Assembly (NCBI GenBank): GCA_030435675.1
Contig: CM059622.1
Span: 9,176,001-9,240,000, forward strand
Reading direction: 5' to 3'
Origin: Steinernema hermaphroditum
Taxonomy: Eukaryota > Nematoda > Chromadorea > Rhabditida > Steinernematidae
DNA: 64,000 bases
The translations under genes and the position numbers were made by a program. Shown piece after piece: positions 34,587-46,732 of this stretch; position 1 is the first letter of the stretch; every line of letters starts with the position of its first letter. The notes beneath the pieces were generated by a model. That model saw only the letters and a list, made by a program, of their open reading frames with translations, was not told where the DNA came from and did no database searches.

Positions 34587-37500
34587 CTAACTGGTTCCCA
34601 TATGAGCAGCTACCGGGTTCGAGGACAAGGCGCGCCTTCTGTGAGCAAATCGGCAGTAGAAATTCACGCCGACGGAGATCAGAGTGGTCCAGAGGGACGT
34701 TCCCGACACGATCGTTAACCACACCCGCGACACACAGTAGCGCTCGGACGCTGCAATGAGGAGGGTACGGTAGATAGGAGTGGGAACGACATACCGATGA
34801 CTGCGCGGAGGTGGTTCTGCCGTTGCAGCTCGAACTGCTGGGAGTCGCAGAAGCCGTCGTCGGGCGCTGCGAAGCAGATGCTGGCATGTACGTGCTGGTG
34901 GAGGTCGCCCGGGGCACCGTGGAAGGCGCTGCGCTTCTCAACGAGGTTCCCATTGATGTCGAAGAGGATCGAGTTCGACGGCGACGTGATGAGGTCGGGG
35001 CAGAAGGGTGGCTGAAGGGCGGGTAGAAATGCGCGGGGAGAGGCGACTCACCGAAGGGATCGAGTCGCAACTGGTGAGGCCGTTGTTGGAGTCGGCGATG
35101 TCGGAGCAGATCTGGAAGCTGCAGCGAATGCTCAGTTGGCTGTTGTCGGGTACTTTGAAGGCGTGCCAGTGAACGCGCGCCACGTCGTGGTACGTATCGT
35201 AGTGGGGGTGCGCGAAGATGTTCAAGTCCGTAGAGCAGCTGAAGACGTGGGTTACGATCGCGGGCAGTGGTGCTCACCCGCGTTCATCGATGACAGTGTG
35301 CTCGACGCTGGAGACGAGGTCCTTGACGGTGCAGTTGCGGACGTGGAAGCCGTAGGCGTCGGACTCGGGCACGAGGCTCCACTCGATGCGGAGGGGCTGT
35401 CCGAGGTCGACGGAGTTGCCGACCTCCTCGCCGTCGCCCTCGTGTCCGTGCTCCATCTCCTTCACGATCCGCATCCGGCACTCCGGGATCGGCGCCTTCT
35501 GCTCCAGTTTCGTCGGGATCAGATGCAATCTGAAGCGGAGGCGACGTGTCTGGGGCGCCTTCCAGAGGACCTACTCTTCGAGTGCTTCTTCGATGCGCTT
35601 CGGGATCTCCTGCTTCTGGTACTGTACCTTCTGGTGGAGGCACTGGCTGATGAACGACTGGATAGTCGAGGACCCGTCGGGCTGCTCGAAGACGACGATG
35701 ATCTGCATGTGGAACTGCGTCTGCGCGCTCTGGTTGCCCGCGTTCCGGATGCCGCACTCGTTGTAGGGGAAGGTGATGTTGACGGGTGTTGCCTTGGAGA
35801 ACGTGTGCACACAGCTGCAGGGAGTGTGGAGGGATCTGGGGCGGGGGCTTACCTGGGCACGCGCTTGCGGTCGTGGGCGAAGATCTGGCCCGTGAAGGGG
35901 AAGAGCGTGGTGACGCGGAACTGGATGCCCTCTTCCTCGCAAATAACGTGAGCCTTCCCTAAAGAAGCGCCTTTCACCCGGACAGGACTGGTTTCTTACC
36001 TCGGACGCGGTTAGGGACCATCGTGGGCGGAGGCGCAGTCGAGGAAACGGGCACTGGCGGGGTCTCCGGAGGTCGGGAGGCGGTGATCGGCGGTATTTTG
36101 GGCGTCGGCGACGTCTGCACGGGAGGTGGCTGTGTGGGGAAGGAGGGCGGATGCATCGGCACTTCCGGGGGTGGCGTCTTCTCGGGCATCGGCGGCGTCT
36201 CTGGAAATCGAGGGGTGCTCGACATCATTGGCGTCGGGAATCCGGGAGTCCTCTCGGGGATCGTCGGCGTCCGAGGCGTCTCCGGAGGAACGAAGGGAGA
36301 CGTCGTCTGAGGGGGTTGAGGCGTTTTTGGCGTCTCGAAGGGAGGCATCGAAGGTGATAATGTCCTCTCAGGGACCGTCGGCGTCCTGGGGAACTCAGGG
36401 GTGCTCGGTACCATTGGCGTCGGCCTTTCGGGAATGGGAGGAGTGCCCGGAGTCCTCTCCGGAACCATCGGCGTCGGGAACACGGGCGTCTCCGGGGGGA
36501 AAGGGGGCGTCGACCCTGGGCGTTCGGGGACTCGCGGCGTCTCTGCGGATGGAGTCGGACTGGGTGGAGGACGAGTCGGGAACGCCGGAGGCGGCGTCTT
36601 CTCAGGCATCGGAGACGTCTCCGGGAATCGAGGGGTACTCGGCACCATCGGTGTTGGAATGCCGGGAGTCCTCTCGGGAAACATCGGCGTCCGAGGCGTC
36701 TCCGGAGGGACGAAGGGGGGCGTCGGGAATCGAGTCGGGGGCGTCGGACTAGTCGAGAAGAAGGGCGGGACGAAGCCTTCGGTCCTCGGAGTCACCGTCG
36801 TGGACGAGCCCGTGGGCGGCGAGAAGGTGAATACGGTCTCCGACGGCGGCCCCGTCAACTCTCCGACGGGCGGCGGCCTTGACGTCGGATGCGGGCTGAT
36901 GGTGACGAAAGGCGTCGTCTCCTCATAGGGGTACGACGGCGGCGCCGAAGGCACCTCGGGATAGCGGGGTGTCGGGGCTGTCGGGAAAGTTCGCTCGCTA
37001 GGGTACACTATCGTGCCCGGCGTTTCGGAGACGATACGAGGCGGCGTCGGCCGCGGGGAAACTTCTTCAGTGTAGGGCGGCCTCGAAGTGTAGGGTGTCT
37101 CTGCCGGAGAGTAGCGGGGTTGTCCCGGAGGAAGGGTATAGGGGTTCTCCTGCCGGGGCGCGGCGGGGTAACCGCTTTCGAAGTAGTTCTCCGGGGGCTG
37201 CCGGTAGCCGAGCTCGAGGTACTCCTTGTGGGGTACGAACTCCACCGGGTTGAAAACGTTCGTGTGAGGCGGAGCCGGCTGAGGGCGACTGAGGCCCTCG
37301 CGGCCCGGCGTCTCGTAGGTCGGCGGCACGTGGGACGGGGGATTCAGCTGCTGACCTAAACGGAGGCTTCAGGGGCGAGGCTTCAGGGGTCGGGCGCCTT
37401 CCCCTCTCAACGATGGACAATCGAGAAGGAGACCGACTTGACATAATTGCTGCGCGCGCTCGTGGATTGCATTGCATAAAGAGACGGATTTGCGGCGATC

Positions 37501-38715
37501 GACGATCCGAAGGCGCCCAGAAGTACCGTCGAAAGCGAAAGTCGCCATTCAAGGGCGACAAACAACCAAGATGATCGATTCGCACTTCGGACAGCTTTAA
37601 AGACCTCGGTGGGTCAGGCCAGCCCGGACGCGTACTAGGTAGAGGCCGAGCCTCAAAGCGCTGGATTTCGGAGCAGGAGCGCGTTGCTTTTCGATGACGG
37701 GGAGGGCGATTGCGCACTGCCTAAAGCCTCGCGTGGAACGCCCGTCGGGGTCAACAACAAATCGCGACGGTCGCGCGAGCACCCTTAATTGTCCAGGCGG
37801 AATCGAGTCGTTCGCCTCTGGATCCGATCGATACCCTCCGCAGAACTAACCTTGAGGTGGCGGTGAGTAGACGACCGGCGGCACCATCGACGGGTTCGCT
37901 TCTTCCGGAGGCACGTGAGACGGCGAGTAGATGAGCTCCGGGCGGCCCGGGGGCGACGCCGATGTCGACGTCCTCGACGTGGGTGGTGGCGTTGGCGCCT
38001 TCGACGGGGCGTAGTCCGTCAGGTCTGCGCCGTTCCGGAAAGTGGGCGGTGGGCGTGTATCCGGGCTCTGGAAGCTCTGGTAGGCAGGCGCCGGGAAGCT
38101 GTAGGCCTGCTCTGCCGGAGGGGGCCGCTGGACCGACTGGTACTGCTCGTAGGCGGAGGGATACTGTGGGTGCCGGAAGACGTCCCGAGGAGGGAGAGGA
38201 GCGCTGGCGGTTGGCTGGTACTCTTGGATGGTGGCGCCGCCACGGAAGTTGTCGGCGGCGTAGTTGGAGATGAGGAGCACGGGGGGCTTCTTGGCGGAGT
38301 TCCGCGATGGGGAGTAGTAGGCGACGCCGGGTACCTGGCGATCGTCCTGCACGGGCGGCGGACTCTGGTAGCCCCTCTGCTGAGGGTAGAAGGTCTCCGG
38401 ACGCTGCGCCGGGGGCGAGTAGAAGGGCGAAGGGTAGCGGGGTGCCGGGTTCGGGGGACGGTAAGGGTTAGGAGAGGCGCCGGCGGCCACATTACGGTAG
38501 AAGTCGTTGGTGTTGTCGAGGTAGAGCGGCGCTTGGGCGCCGTAGGAGGGCGCTGGGTGGTAGGAGTAGACGGTGGAGAAGGGAGGGGCCACGATGGAGC
38601 GTCGGAGCTGGGCTCGGATCGGCGAGTTTTCGTGAGAGAACCGTGAGAAGTCGGCGCCACCAGGGATGGCGAAGAGGAGGAGCACGAGGAGTGGCACACG
38701 GCTCGGGTGGAGCAT
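34587..38715 (-). CDS. ZP-domain transmembrane cuticlin-like protein with a very long Pro-rich region (8 exons)
   Basis: Exons 38715-37851, 37355-36000, 35958-35853, 35814-35575, 35529-35278, 35238-35052, 35011-34795 and 34750-34587 give 1,128 residues. Signal peptide MLHPSRVPLLVLLLFAIPGG; an in-frame ATG at 38790 would add 25 residues before it, so the start is not settled. Residues about 30-740 are Pro/Tyr/Thr-rich; exon 2 has some twenty near-repeats of ETPxxPxxTP and VPSTPxFPETP. The ZP module follows (HVICEEEGIQFRVTTLFPFT, PVNITFPYNECGIRNAG, FHVRNCTVKDL, LSIRCSFQICSD), with paired cysteines, then a C-terminal membrane segment (WLTIVSGTSLWTTLISVGVN) and the basic stop HRRR. ZP modules polymerise into apical extracellular matrix such as nematode alae and pre-cuticle. 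The first intron is unusually long (495 nt). Confidence 0.88.
36000..37355 (-). repeat. Pro-Glu-Thr tandem repeat exon in the ZP protein
   Basis: A degenerate repeat unit of about 18-30 codons, encoding forms of VPSTPRFPETxPMPEKTPP and PERTPGxPTPMVPSTP, recurs across 36030-36740. GGAGTC, GGCGTC and CTCCGG words recur at the DNA level on the plus strand. Long plus-strand frames over it are shadows of the repeat. Such arrays tend to vary in copy number. Confidence 0.75.
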
Positions 38716-40968
38716 GGCACATGGTAGGTGCACTCCGGCGGGTAGGGTGGACGTGGAGGGCCGGGAGAAGGGGTTTCTCCTGCGCATCAAGCGGTGAAGT
38801 ACTTCGAGCCTTAGGGAGCGATCGTCAAATATTTACATAACTCCGTAGCTGCCGACGACGATCGCCTTCGGGGGCGCGAGAGAAGTGCGCGAGACGCGGC
38901 CGTCGCCTTCGGGGGATCGGGGGGCGGGCGCCGCCGCGGCAGCGTGTTTTTTCGCTCGCCGGGATTTGTGTCATCCGCCGGAGGCGGCCGCCGAGGTGAC
39001 CACCCAATACAATCAATCGCCGAGGGTGGTTACGAGTGACCACCCGAGGATTATGCAACCCTCCGAGGCACCGATACCGCCTCCGCAGCTTTCCAGAAGG
39101 AGATCTGAGGGCGTGAAGAGACCACGCAAGAGCCGACTTCTGGACGCGGCATCCCGGCGTGCTTCCGGAGGCCGAGGCGCCGACGACCCGAATTCGGGGA
39201 ACAAAGCGGCGCTTATCTCGGCCGCTATCTTCTGCAGAGGCCGATTCTGGTCGGTGACAAAAGAATTCCCTCCGAGGATCGCTCCGAACGACCCTTTGTA
39301 CCTCAGAGGACCCAAATGACATTTCAACAACCTCATCGCCACATTCCCATCAGATAACGACACCTCCGACCCCCTACCGGGCCGTTTTGCCCGCGATAAG
39401 ACGTGTCGCCCGAAATGTTCCAAAAAGTGACAAAATCGCGATCGTATCGCGGGCCAAAAGTCGGTCGTCACGCCGATAAAAATCTCTTTCCGCGTCGATT
39501 ATTCCGAATTAGTCGAAGACAAACTCTGCTGCACAAAAGGCTTGGACTTTCGAAAGTCAGAGCCAGCTTCGAAGAGGATCTGTAACGGGGAGGCAGGCCT
39601 TCTGGAAGGAGAAAAGGATAGATTCGGGATGCCTTCGGAGGTCAGAAGGGGTAGCCGCTTAAGTGCTTCGACCAACTGAATGGAACCCTCGGCCACGACA
39701 TTACAGTTTTGAAACGAATCTGACGCTTCCCGGGAAAGCCATAGCTCACAGAGCAACCAGATGGTCTTCGAAAGTTAGCTTCTGAGTCGTTTTCTGCTCT
39801 ATTACAGGTACAAATTACAAGTATGTGGTTGAGATCTCACTTTCCTACAAAGGGTATTTATTGGAACTCTGCAGGAGAGGTCGAGTTCGACAAAAACGCC
39901 AATTTTGGGGCATTTTACTGAGGTTGCCGCCTTCTTCTTGTTTAGAGAGACGAGTCGCACACTCAGATGGGATCTCTGGGTGACACTCGCCGAAGAGCAT
40001 CTTCTGACTAAGGGTGTAGTCCCATTATACCACAAAAATCATCGTCATCTCCTGGGTGACCCCCAAAGATTGTCAGTTCTAGTCCGGGGAAGTGTCGTTT
40101 CGATTCCCAGGAGATGCAAACTTATTGCCATTCTGACTCTCGAATTTATCGAATATTTATCATCCTATATGTCGGGACAAAAAACGACTGAGAATGATTC
40201 AAAAAAGCCGCTGTCCGCAGATCTCGATCTTCTTCTCGACCTTTCCTGTCCACACTGTTTAATCCAATCATTTGCATCTTAAGGGCATTTAGCGACTGAT
40301 AAGTTCCTTTTATCACGTCCCTTCTTATCACTTTTTGGCCACTTTTGCATAAACGCGGACGGCGAACACCCCTAAATGGTCGCCGTTTCGTCCGGCGCCG
40401 CAAGCATCCATAATGGACTTTCAATCAGGGTCCTTCGCTTCTTCCTCTTCTGTTGGGCACCGGGAGTGACTCGGCGCCGACTATTTTGCTTTTCTCCCTC
40501 CGATTTATTTGTTTTGGAGCCTCGGGCCCTCCAGAGGCCTCCGGAAGACGGACCGACGGGCCGCGTAGTCGCTTCCGTTAATTGCGTTCGACAGCCTTCC
40601 GCCAGTTAATTGAGTTTCTCGCCGATCCACGCGAAAAAACCGCCGCCGACGGCGTCGCCGATCAGGTGGACCTGGAAAGTCCTCTCGGCCGTGTTTTCGC
40701 CTCTCCCGTCATCAGTTGCTGTCTCCGAGAGGTGTCGGTGCCGTCGCCGGCGCCGGACCTCCCGAGCCGATCCGCGGACCGTTCCCTAATGCGCGCACTT
40801 CAGGCGCCGCGACTTCCTGGAAGGGACGCGCAAGGCTCTATCAGGCGCCCTAGGGATATCGAGTAAAGTGAGCGCCGCGAGGACTCGAGAGGATCAATAG
40901 AAGAAAGAGCGCGCGTGAGAACGCGTCGTCCTCTTCCGATGCCGTGAACCGCCCGGAGGTGGACAGTA
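38716..40968. other. Divergent upstream region of the ZP gene (-) and the DPP gene (+)
   Basis: About 2.25 kb without a supported exon. 38850-39250 is very CpG-rich. 39000-39050 carries two GTGACCACCC copies around a CGAGGGTGGTTAC inverted copy. 39800-40350 is AT-rich, and 40500-40960 is GC-rich again with GGCGCC/GCCGCC words. The ORF-like frames here do not match any family I recognise. Confidence 0.4.
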
Positions 40969-43900
40969 ATGGCGAACGCCCTCAAGGACCTCGATCTTCT
41001 GGACGGCGCCGACGAGGTGAGTCCTCTAATCCGAAGATCGCCCGCCGCCACTCAATCTTCGCCCCTCGCTTCCGTTTTCGTGTCCCGGGGGAGGCGATCC
41101 CAGTGTGCACGGGATGGTGGAGTCGGAAGCGCGGAGTGCTCCCCAGGGAGGCTCGGAGCGTCTCCCCCGGCCAGGAAGTTCCACCGGAGTGCAGTCGTCG
41201 CCGACCATCGCCCCAGGTCGCCTCTCCCTCCACCTGCAGCGCCGGTGACGTCATCATGATCGCCGAAGCCGCCGAGAAGATCTCCGACAGCCGATCGATC
41301 GCCTCCGATCGCCCAGGGGAGTCTCGAAGGTCTTCTGAGTCGGCTCCCGAAGGGTCGAGAGGAGGCGCCTCGAGTGGACTATTCGCGTTGCGGTCGCACC
41401 TCTCCCTCGGAACCTTCGCCCTCAGGTGCTCTTCTTCGCCTTTTCTGCCTGCGCGCCGCGCGCCAACCGGTTGCTTCGCCGTCGCTTCTCTGTTTTCGCC
41501 TTTAACCTCGAGCGCTTCTGTCACCCATCACTTCGCGCGTCCTCTCAGATACTCTATTTGCATACGCGACTTTTTTTCCCGATCATCTAGTCGTCCAATT
41601 AACCTCTTCGTGCACTCATACCCCTCGCTGCAGGAACTCGTCTCGGGGAACCCTCAGGAGCGGAACTGGCGCGGCATCCTCACCGCTCTGCTCGTCATCT
41701 CCGCCATGTGCTCCGTCATCTTCGCCGCCGTCCTCATCCTCACCCCTTGTAAGTCGCCCTCCGAGCTGGCCTGACCCCCCGCTTTAGTGACCACCGAGGC
41801 GACCTCCAACCGGACGCGCTTCGGCCTCGACGACATCGGCAGCAACCTCTACTCGCACCAGATCGGAATCCTCGAGTGGGTCGGGCCGCAGCGCCTCTTC
41901 CTCAAGAACTACACCGCCACCTATGTGCTCGACGTGGCGAAGTCGCCCCCCGAGAAGCGCCTCTTCGCCGACTATAGTATCCTCTACCAGCACGGCAAGG
42001 TCGTCTCCATGGTGGTGCACCCCGCGGCGAAGTTCATCGCCTTAGCACTCGAGTCCAGTTTCGACGGCAGCAAGTCCCCTTATCGTATCTTCGACCCCTC
42101 CACTTCGTAGGCGATCCACAGAGACCCACCCTAGACGACTTCGTTTCAGGACCTTCGAGGTTGTGGGCCCTAACCGCACGGGGGCAGAGCCCATCCAGCT
42201 TTTCCGGTGGAACCCAAAGGGGGACGACTTCGTGAGTGCCACCTACCGTATCCCTCACAGACGCCTCCTAGGTGTTCGTCCACGAGAATAACATCTTCTA
42301 CCAGCGGGCGCCGTCGCCGACGGCCGAAGTCCTCCAGCTGACCAACTCCGACTCCGCCGTCGTCTACAACGGCGTCGCCGACTGGCTCTACGAAGAAGAG
42401 CTCTACCAGTCCCAGCAGGCAATGTGGTGGGCTCGCTCCGGCGAGATCCTCGCCTTCGTCACCATCGACGACCGCCACGTCCGCAACATCGAGTTCCCCT
42501 CCTACAACCGTCTACAGTACCCCGCCATCAGCCGGATACCGTACCCCAAGGCCGACGTCAAGGAGCTCCCCACCGTCTCCCTCAACATGTGGCGCCGCTC
42601 CGATGTTGTCCAGAAACGCATGGAGGTGCAGCTGGCGGCGCCCGAGGGCGCCTACCAGTACCTCATGATGGCGTCGTGGGTGGTCCTCCACGGGAAGGAC
42701 ATCCTCGTGGCGGTGTGGGCGAACCGCTACCAGAACGAAACGTCGATCACCCTCTGCGACTTCGACGCCGGCAAGTGCGTCCTGGTGCGATCTTCTTCAT
42801 CTTCCCCCACCGTACCCCTCACCAACGGCGTTTAGAACTTCGCGATGAAGTATCGTATGGACGGTCTGCGGATGTGGGCCGAGTCCGACGACTACCGTAT
42901 CCGACACTCCACCGACGACGCCTACTTCGTCATCCTCCCGCATCGCTTCCCCGATGGCAACATCTACAACCACGTCGCCAGGATCTCCGTTCCGGTAAGG
43001 ACTACGGTAAACCCACTCTCCGGCTACAGTAGTGCTTCAGAAGGACTACAAGAACGGGAGGGAAGTGTTCCTCGCGTCGGGACCTTTCGACGTGAAATCC
43101 ATTGACGGCTACGATGCGGCGACAGATACTGTGTAAGTGTGCGGGTTACGGTATCGGGAGTGTCTTGTCGGTTCAGGTTCTTCACGGCGGCGGCGCCCCT
43201 GCCCTCACAGAATCAACTATTCCGGGCGTCGGCGTCGCCCTCACCGGGAGAGTCGGCGCGCTGCGCCACCTGCGACGTCGTAAAGCGATGCGCCTATCAC
43301 GCGACTACCTTCTCCGCCAACAACGACCACTTCATCATGTTCTGCAAGGGCCTCGGTGTCCCGCGCGTCTTCATCGCCTCCGTCTCCGGCAACTTCTCCG
43401 ACCGTGGGTTCCCTCTGCTTCCCGCGCACCCTCACTTGGCCTCTTCCAGTCTTCGAGGTGACTGACGGCGAGACGATCGCGAAGAATTTCGAGGCGAAAC
43501 TGGCTCCGACGGTCGTCTTCGAGAACGTCACCCTGCGGAACGGCTACGTCGCTGCTGTGAAGCTCTTCCTCCCGCCAGGCCTCAAGCCAAACTCCCTCGA
43601 GCGACGCTACCCGCTCCTCGTGGACGTCTACGGGGGCCCAAACTCTCAACGCGTGATGGAGGAGAACAGCGTCTCCCTCAGCTGGTACTTCTCCACCTCT
43701 CTTGAGTACGTCGTCGCCGTCATTGACGGCCGCGGTACAGGGAGTCGCGGATGGAAGTACCGTAGTCCCATCTACGGACAACTCGGCACCGTGGAGATCG
43801 AGGACCAGATCGAGGCGGCGCGCGCCCTCCTCAAGAAGCACCGCTTCCTCGATCGGAGCCGCGTCGCCATCTGGGGATGGTCCTACGGGGGCTTCGCCTC

Positions 43901-44410
43901 CGCCCACATCGTCGAGCGCGATGCCAACCGCACATTCAAGTGCGCCATCTCCGTCGCCCCTGTCACCAACTTCAAGTACTACGGTAGGCGCCACTCCCAA
44001 CTACCGTAATCCCTCTCCGCTGCAGACGCAACCTACACAGAACGGTACATGGGCATGGCGGATTCCACCGCCTACGAGCGGACGAACCTCGCGCGCAACG
44101 TCACCGCCTTCCACAGCGTCAACTATCTTCTGGTACACGGGACGGGAGACGGTAGACCTGCTTTCTTGTCTAGGCTCCTCAAGACTGTCTTTCAGACAAC
44201 GTCCATTTCCAGAACACCGCGGAATTCATCCGCGCGTTAACTGACGCCCGCGTACAGTTCGATCTGATGGTACTCTCCTGTGGTGACTGTCATTTACAAG
44301 TGTCCTTTTAGATCTACCCTGATAGTCGCCACAGTTTGATCAACGTTCGGCCGCACCTACACGATTTGCTCATTCGCTTTCTCCAGAAGTGCTTTCATCG
44401 AATTCAGTGA
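40969..44410 (+). CDS. Dipeptidyl peptidase IV family serine protease, type II membrane protein (12 exons)
   Basis: Exons 40969-41016, 41634-41748, 41788-42106, 42150-42231, 42272-42784, 42836-42994, 43041-43132, 43177-43403, 43450-43983, 44026-44151, 44196-44269 and 44312-44410 give 795 residues. A short cytoplasmic N-terminus is followed by one membrane anchor (ILTALLVISAMCSVIFAAVL). A beta-propeller follows with DWLYEEELY (the double-Glu motif that binds the substrate N-terminus) and a Cys-rich CATCDVVKRC segment. The alpha/beta-hydrolase domain has YPLLVDVYGGPNSQ, VVAVIDGRGTGSRG, the nucleophile WGWSYGGFAS, YTERYMG, HGTGDDNVHF (Asp) and DSRHSL (His). The complete catalytic triad sets it apart from the inactive DPP6/DPP10 group. 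It should cleave X-Pro or X-Ala dipeptides from peptide N-termini outside the cell. Confidence 0.95.
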
Positions 44411-44755
44411 ATGACTTAATTATTTCTCTGGGTTCCGCTTAGAGTTCTTGTTTGCCTATACAATTTTGAGGAATTTGTCGCGGTTGTGATTTCGTTCTTG
44501 GATCCTTCGCAAATTCCTAATGTGTCATAACATGAAACTGTATATTGTCCTATCTGAAACACAGAAACCATTATGCACAGGTCGAGATTACTCCAAACGA
44601 AATATCAGAAATTTTCGTGAAAAATCAATTGTCGACATGTTGTAAATGTTACATCATCACTAAAACCAAAGTAAACGTAGAAATCATCACGGGTAACTAA
44701 AGCCTAAGCCTATAAGGTCATCATAAAACAAAAGAGAGGTTTATAGACTAGCAAA
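44411..44755. other. Tail-to-tail 3' flanks of DPP and IDH alpha
   Basis: AT-rich non-coding stretch. No gene is seen. Confidence 0.35.
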
Positions 44756-45976
44756 TCAATCCATATTGCGAATTCTGGCACAGATGTCAGCGGTGAAGGA
44801 CGAGCAGGTACCGTTTCCGCCCAGGTCGCCAGTCTTAGCGTTTCCTTCAGAGATTGCGTCGAAGCAAGCCTTCTCGATCTTCGCGGCATGCTGTGTGAGT
44901 CCCATGTATCTCAGCATCATTACAGCCGAGAGCAGCAGCGCAGTGGGGTTGGCCTTATCCTGTCCAGCGATATCAGGGGCAGTTCCGTGCACAGACTCGA
45001 ACACGGCGGCGTCCTCTCCAATGTTTCCAGACGGCGTGACTCCAAGACCTCCGATCAAACCGGCGCAAAGATCGGACAAAATGTCACCGTAGAGGTTAGG
45101 CATGACCAGAACATCATACTGCGCCGGGTCTTGCACCATCTTAAACATCTCCAATTAGTTAAAATGGGATAGGAGGAGAGACTTACGTTGAGGCAGACAG
45201 TGTCAAGATAGGCTTCTTTGAACTTGATGTCTGGGAACAGCTCAGCCTGCTCGCGGCACATATTCAGGAAAAGGCCGTCACTCATTCGCATAATGTTGGC
45301 TTTGTGCACCGCGGTGACAAGCTTGCGGTCGTTCTTGCGGGCGTACTCGAAGGCGAATCGGGCGACACGACGAGAGGCATCCTCGGTGATCAGTTTAATG
45401 CTCTGAACGACGCCATCAACGATCTCGTGTTCAATGCCACTGTATTCTGGAAAGACGAGGGTTCGCTGTGATCGGATATTTCTTATTCCCAACCTCCTTC
45501 TGTGTTTTCACGAATTGTCACCACGTCAACGTTGTCGTAGAGGGTCTTGTGTCCCTCGAGAGATCGACACGGCCTGACGTTAGCGTAGAGATTGAACTCC
45601 TTTCGGACAGCCAAGTTGAGCGACCTGTGGCCTTTTCCAATCGGGGTCTCCAAAGGTCCCTTAAGTCCAACCTTGTTCTTGTGCATCAGGTCGATACAAC
45701 GGGAAGGAATACGAAAGATTCCATCGCGTCCCTTCACAGGGGTAACATCAACGGGATCCCACTCGATCGGAGTCTTCGCGGCTTCGAAAATTTGTTGAAC
45801 AGCGGAAGAAATTTCGGGACCAATACCATCTCCTGAAATGGAAATAGTTTGAATGAAGCTGCCACAAAAAGGCAAAACTCACCAGGAATCAATGTAACGC
45901 GGCGGACTTCACCGCTGGAGTAAGCACGTGAGCCAGCTTTGCGAACGTTGGCTAGGTTTGCGCAGTGCTTGAACAT
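44756..45976 (-). CDS. idha-1: Isocitrate dehydrogenase [NAD] alpha subunit, mitochondrial (4 exons)
   Basis: Exons 45976-45883, 45832-45494, 45446-45187 and 45139-44756 give 358 residues (human IDH3A 366 as precursor). The N-terminus [20 protein letters not shown] is a mitochondrial targeting-type presequence. The isopropylmalate/isocitrate dehydrogenase fold is clear: [75 protein letters not shown], the metal-binding [20 protein letters not shown] and [19 protein letters not shown]. It converts isocitrate and NAD to 2-oxoglutarate, CO2 and NADH in the matrix, working with beta and gamma subunits. The last intron is best read with an AAG acceptor, which restores CLNMVQDP exactly as in other IDH3A proteins; intron 2 has a weak GTTGGG donor. 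Confidence 0.95.
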
Positions 45977-46732
45977 CTTCCGTGGAGAATGGGGATGTGT
46001 TTTACCCTACAACACGACGTTACCTTAGCACAGCTTATCGGGCGCGCAAGTATAGTTAAAAAAGGTTCACACGTTTCGAAAGTCGGAGGCAAAACGCGAG
46101 TCTGTGCCCTGAGGTTGTGTAATCAGAGGAACGCCGTCTTCTAGAGATTCTCGTAGAAGCTCTGATCTGACCCGGCGAATCGATAAGCGAACGTCGAAAG
46201 ATTAGCCGCAGGTGCAGAGACGAGACGGCTGTCTGGAGGAAAGTGGGAGAGCACACGGCTACGGTGGCGCAGCTAGAGATCAATCCAATCGCGTCGGGAC
46301 CGTATACGTTGAAAACGAATTTATCGATTGAACAGGGACGATCGCTTTCCGAAAGCGATCGATCCGTCTTCTTCGGAGATTTTCTGCCGTCGGGGAGCTG
46401 GACATCCACTCGAGGAAGTCATTTACGTTCCGCTGGGGAAGCGCGCTCTGGTTTGTATTCTCGTGGGACATAAATACAGAGCGCCAGGTTGGACGTGATC
46501 GTCAAGTTGGGTTGTTCGCCAACACAGGGTTGATTTCCATGGGAGGAATCGTGGATTTGACTCTTCGGCACAGTCGAACTGTCGAATTCTCTGCTTTTTG
46601 GCTCGTCGCCAGGTGACGTCGACGCAAAGGTGGAGAAAAACCGAAGCGCTGTGCGGTATAACGTGTCACTTCGGCTCTCCCTCGGCGCCATTCTGCTGTG
46701 TGACGCTCATTCTTTCAGATTAGTTGAAGTCA
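45977..46732. promoter_or_regulatory. Shared upstream region of idha-1 (-) and the LysM gene (+)
   Basis: No exon is supported. A perfect inverted repeat CGATCGCTTTC-C-GAAAGCGATCG lies at 46339-46361. The open frames at 46056-46691 are short, overlapping and without motifs. Confidence 0.45.

Noticed and set aside
35136..37359. Long plus-strand frames over the ZP gene (up to 271 codons)
   Set aside because: They are antisense shadows of the repeated, GC-rich exons; the minus-strand model has splice sites, a signal peptide and ZP cysteines.
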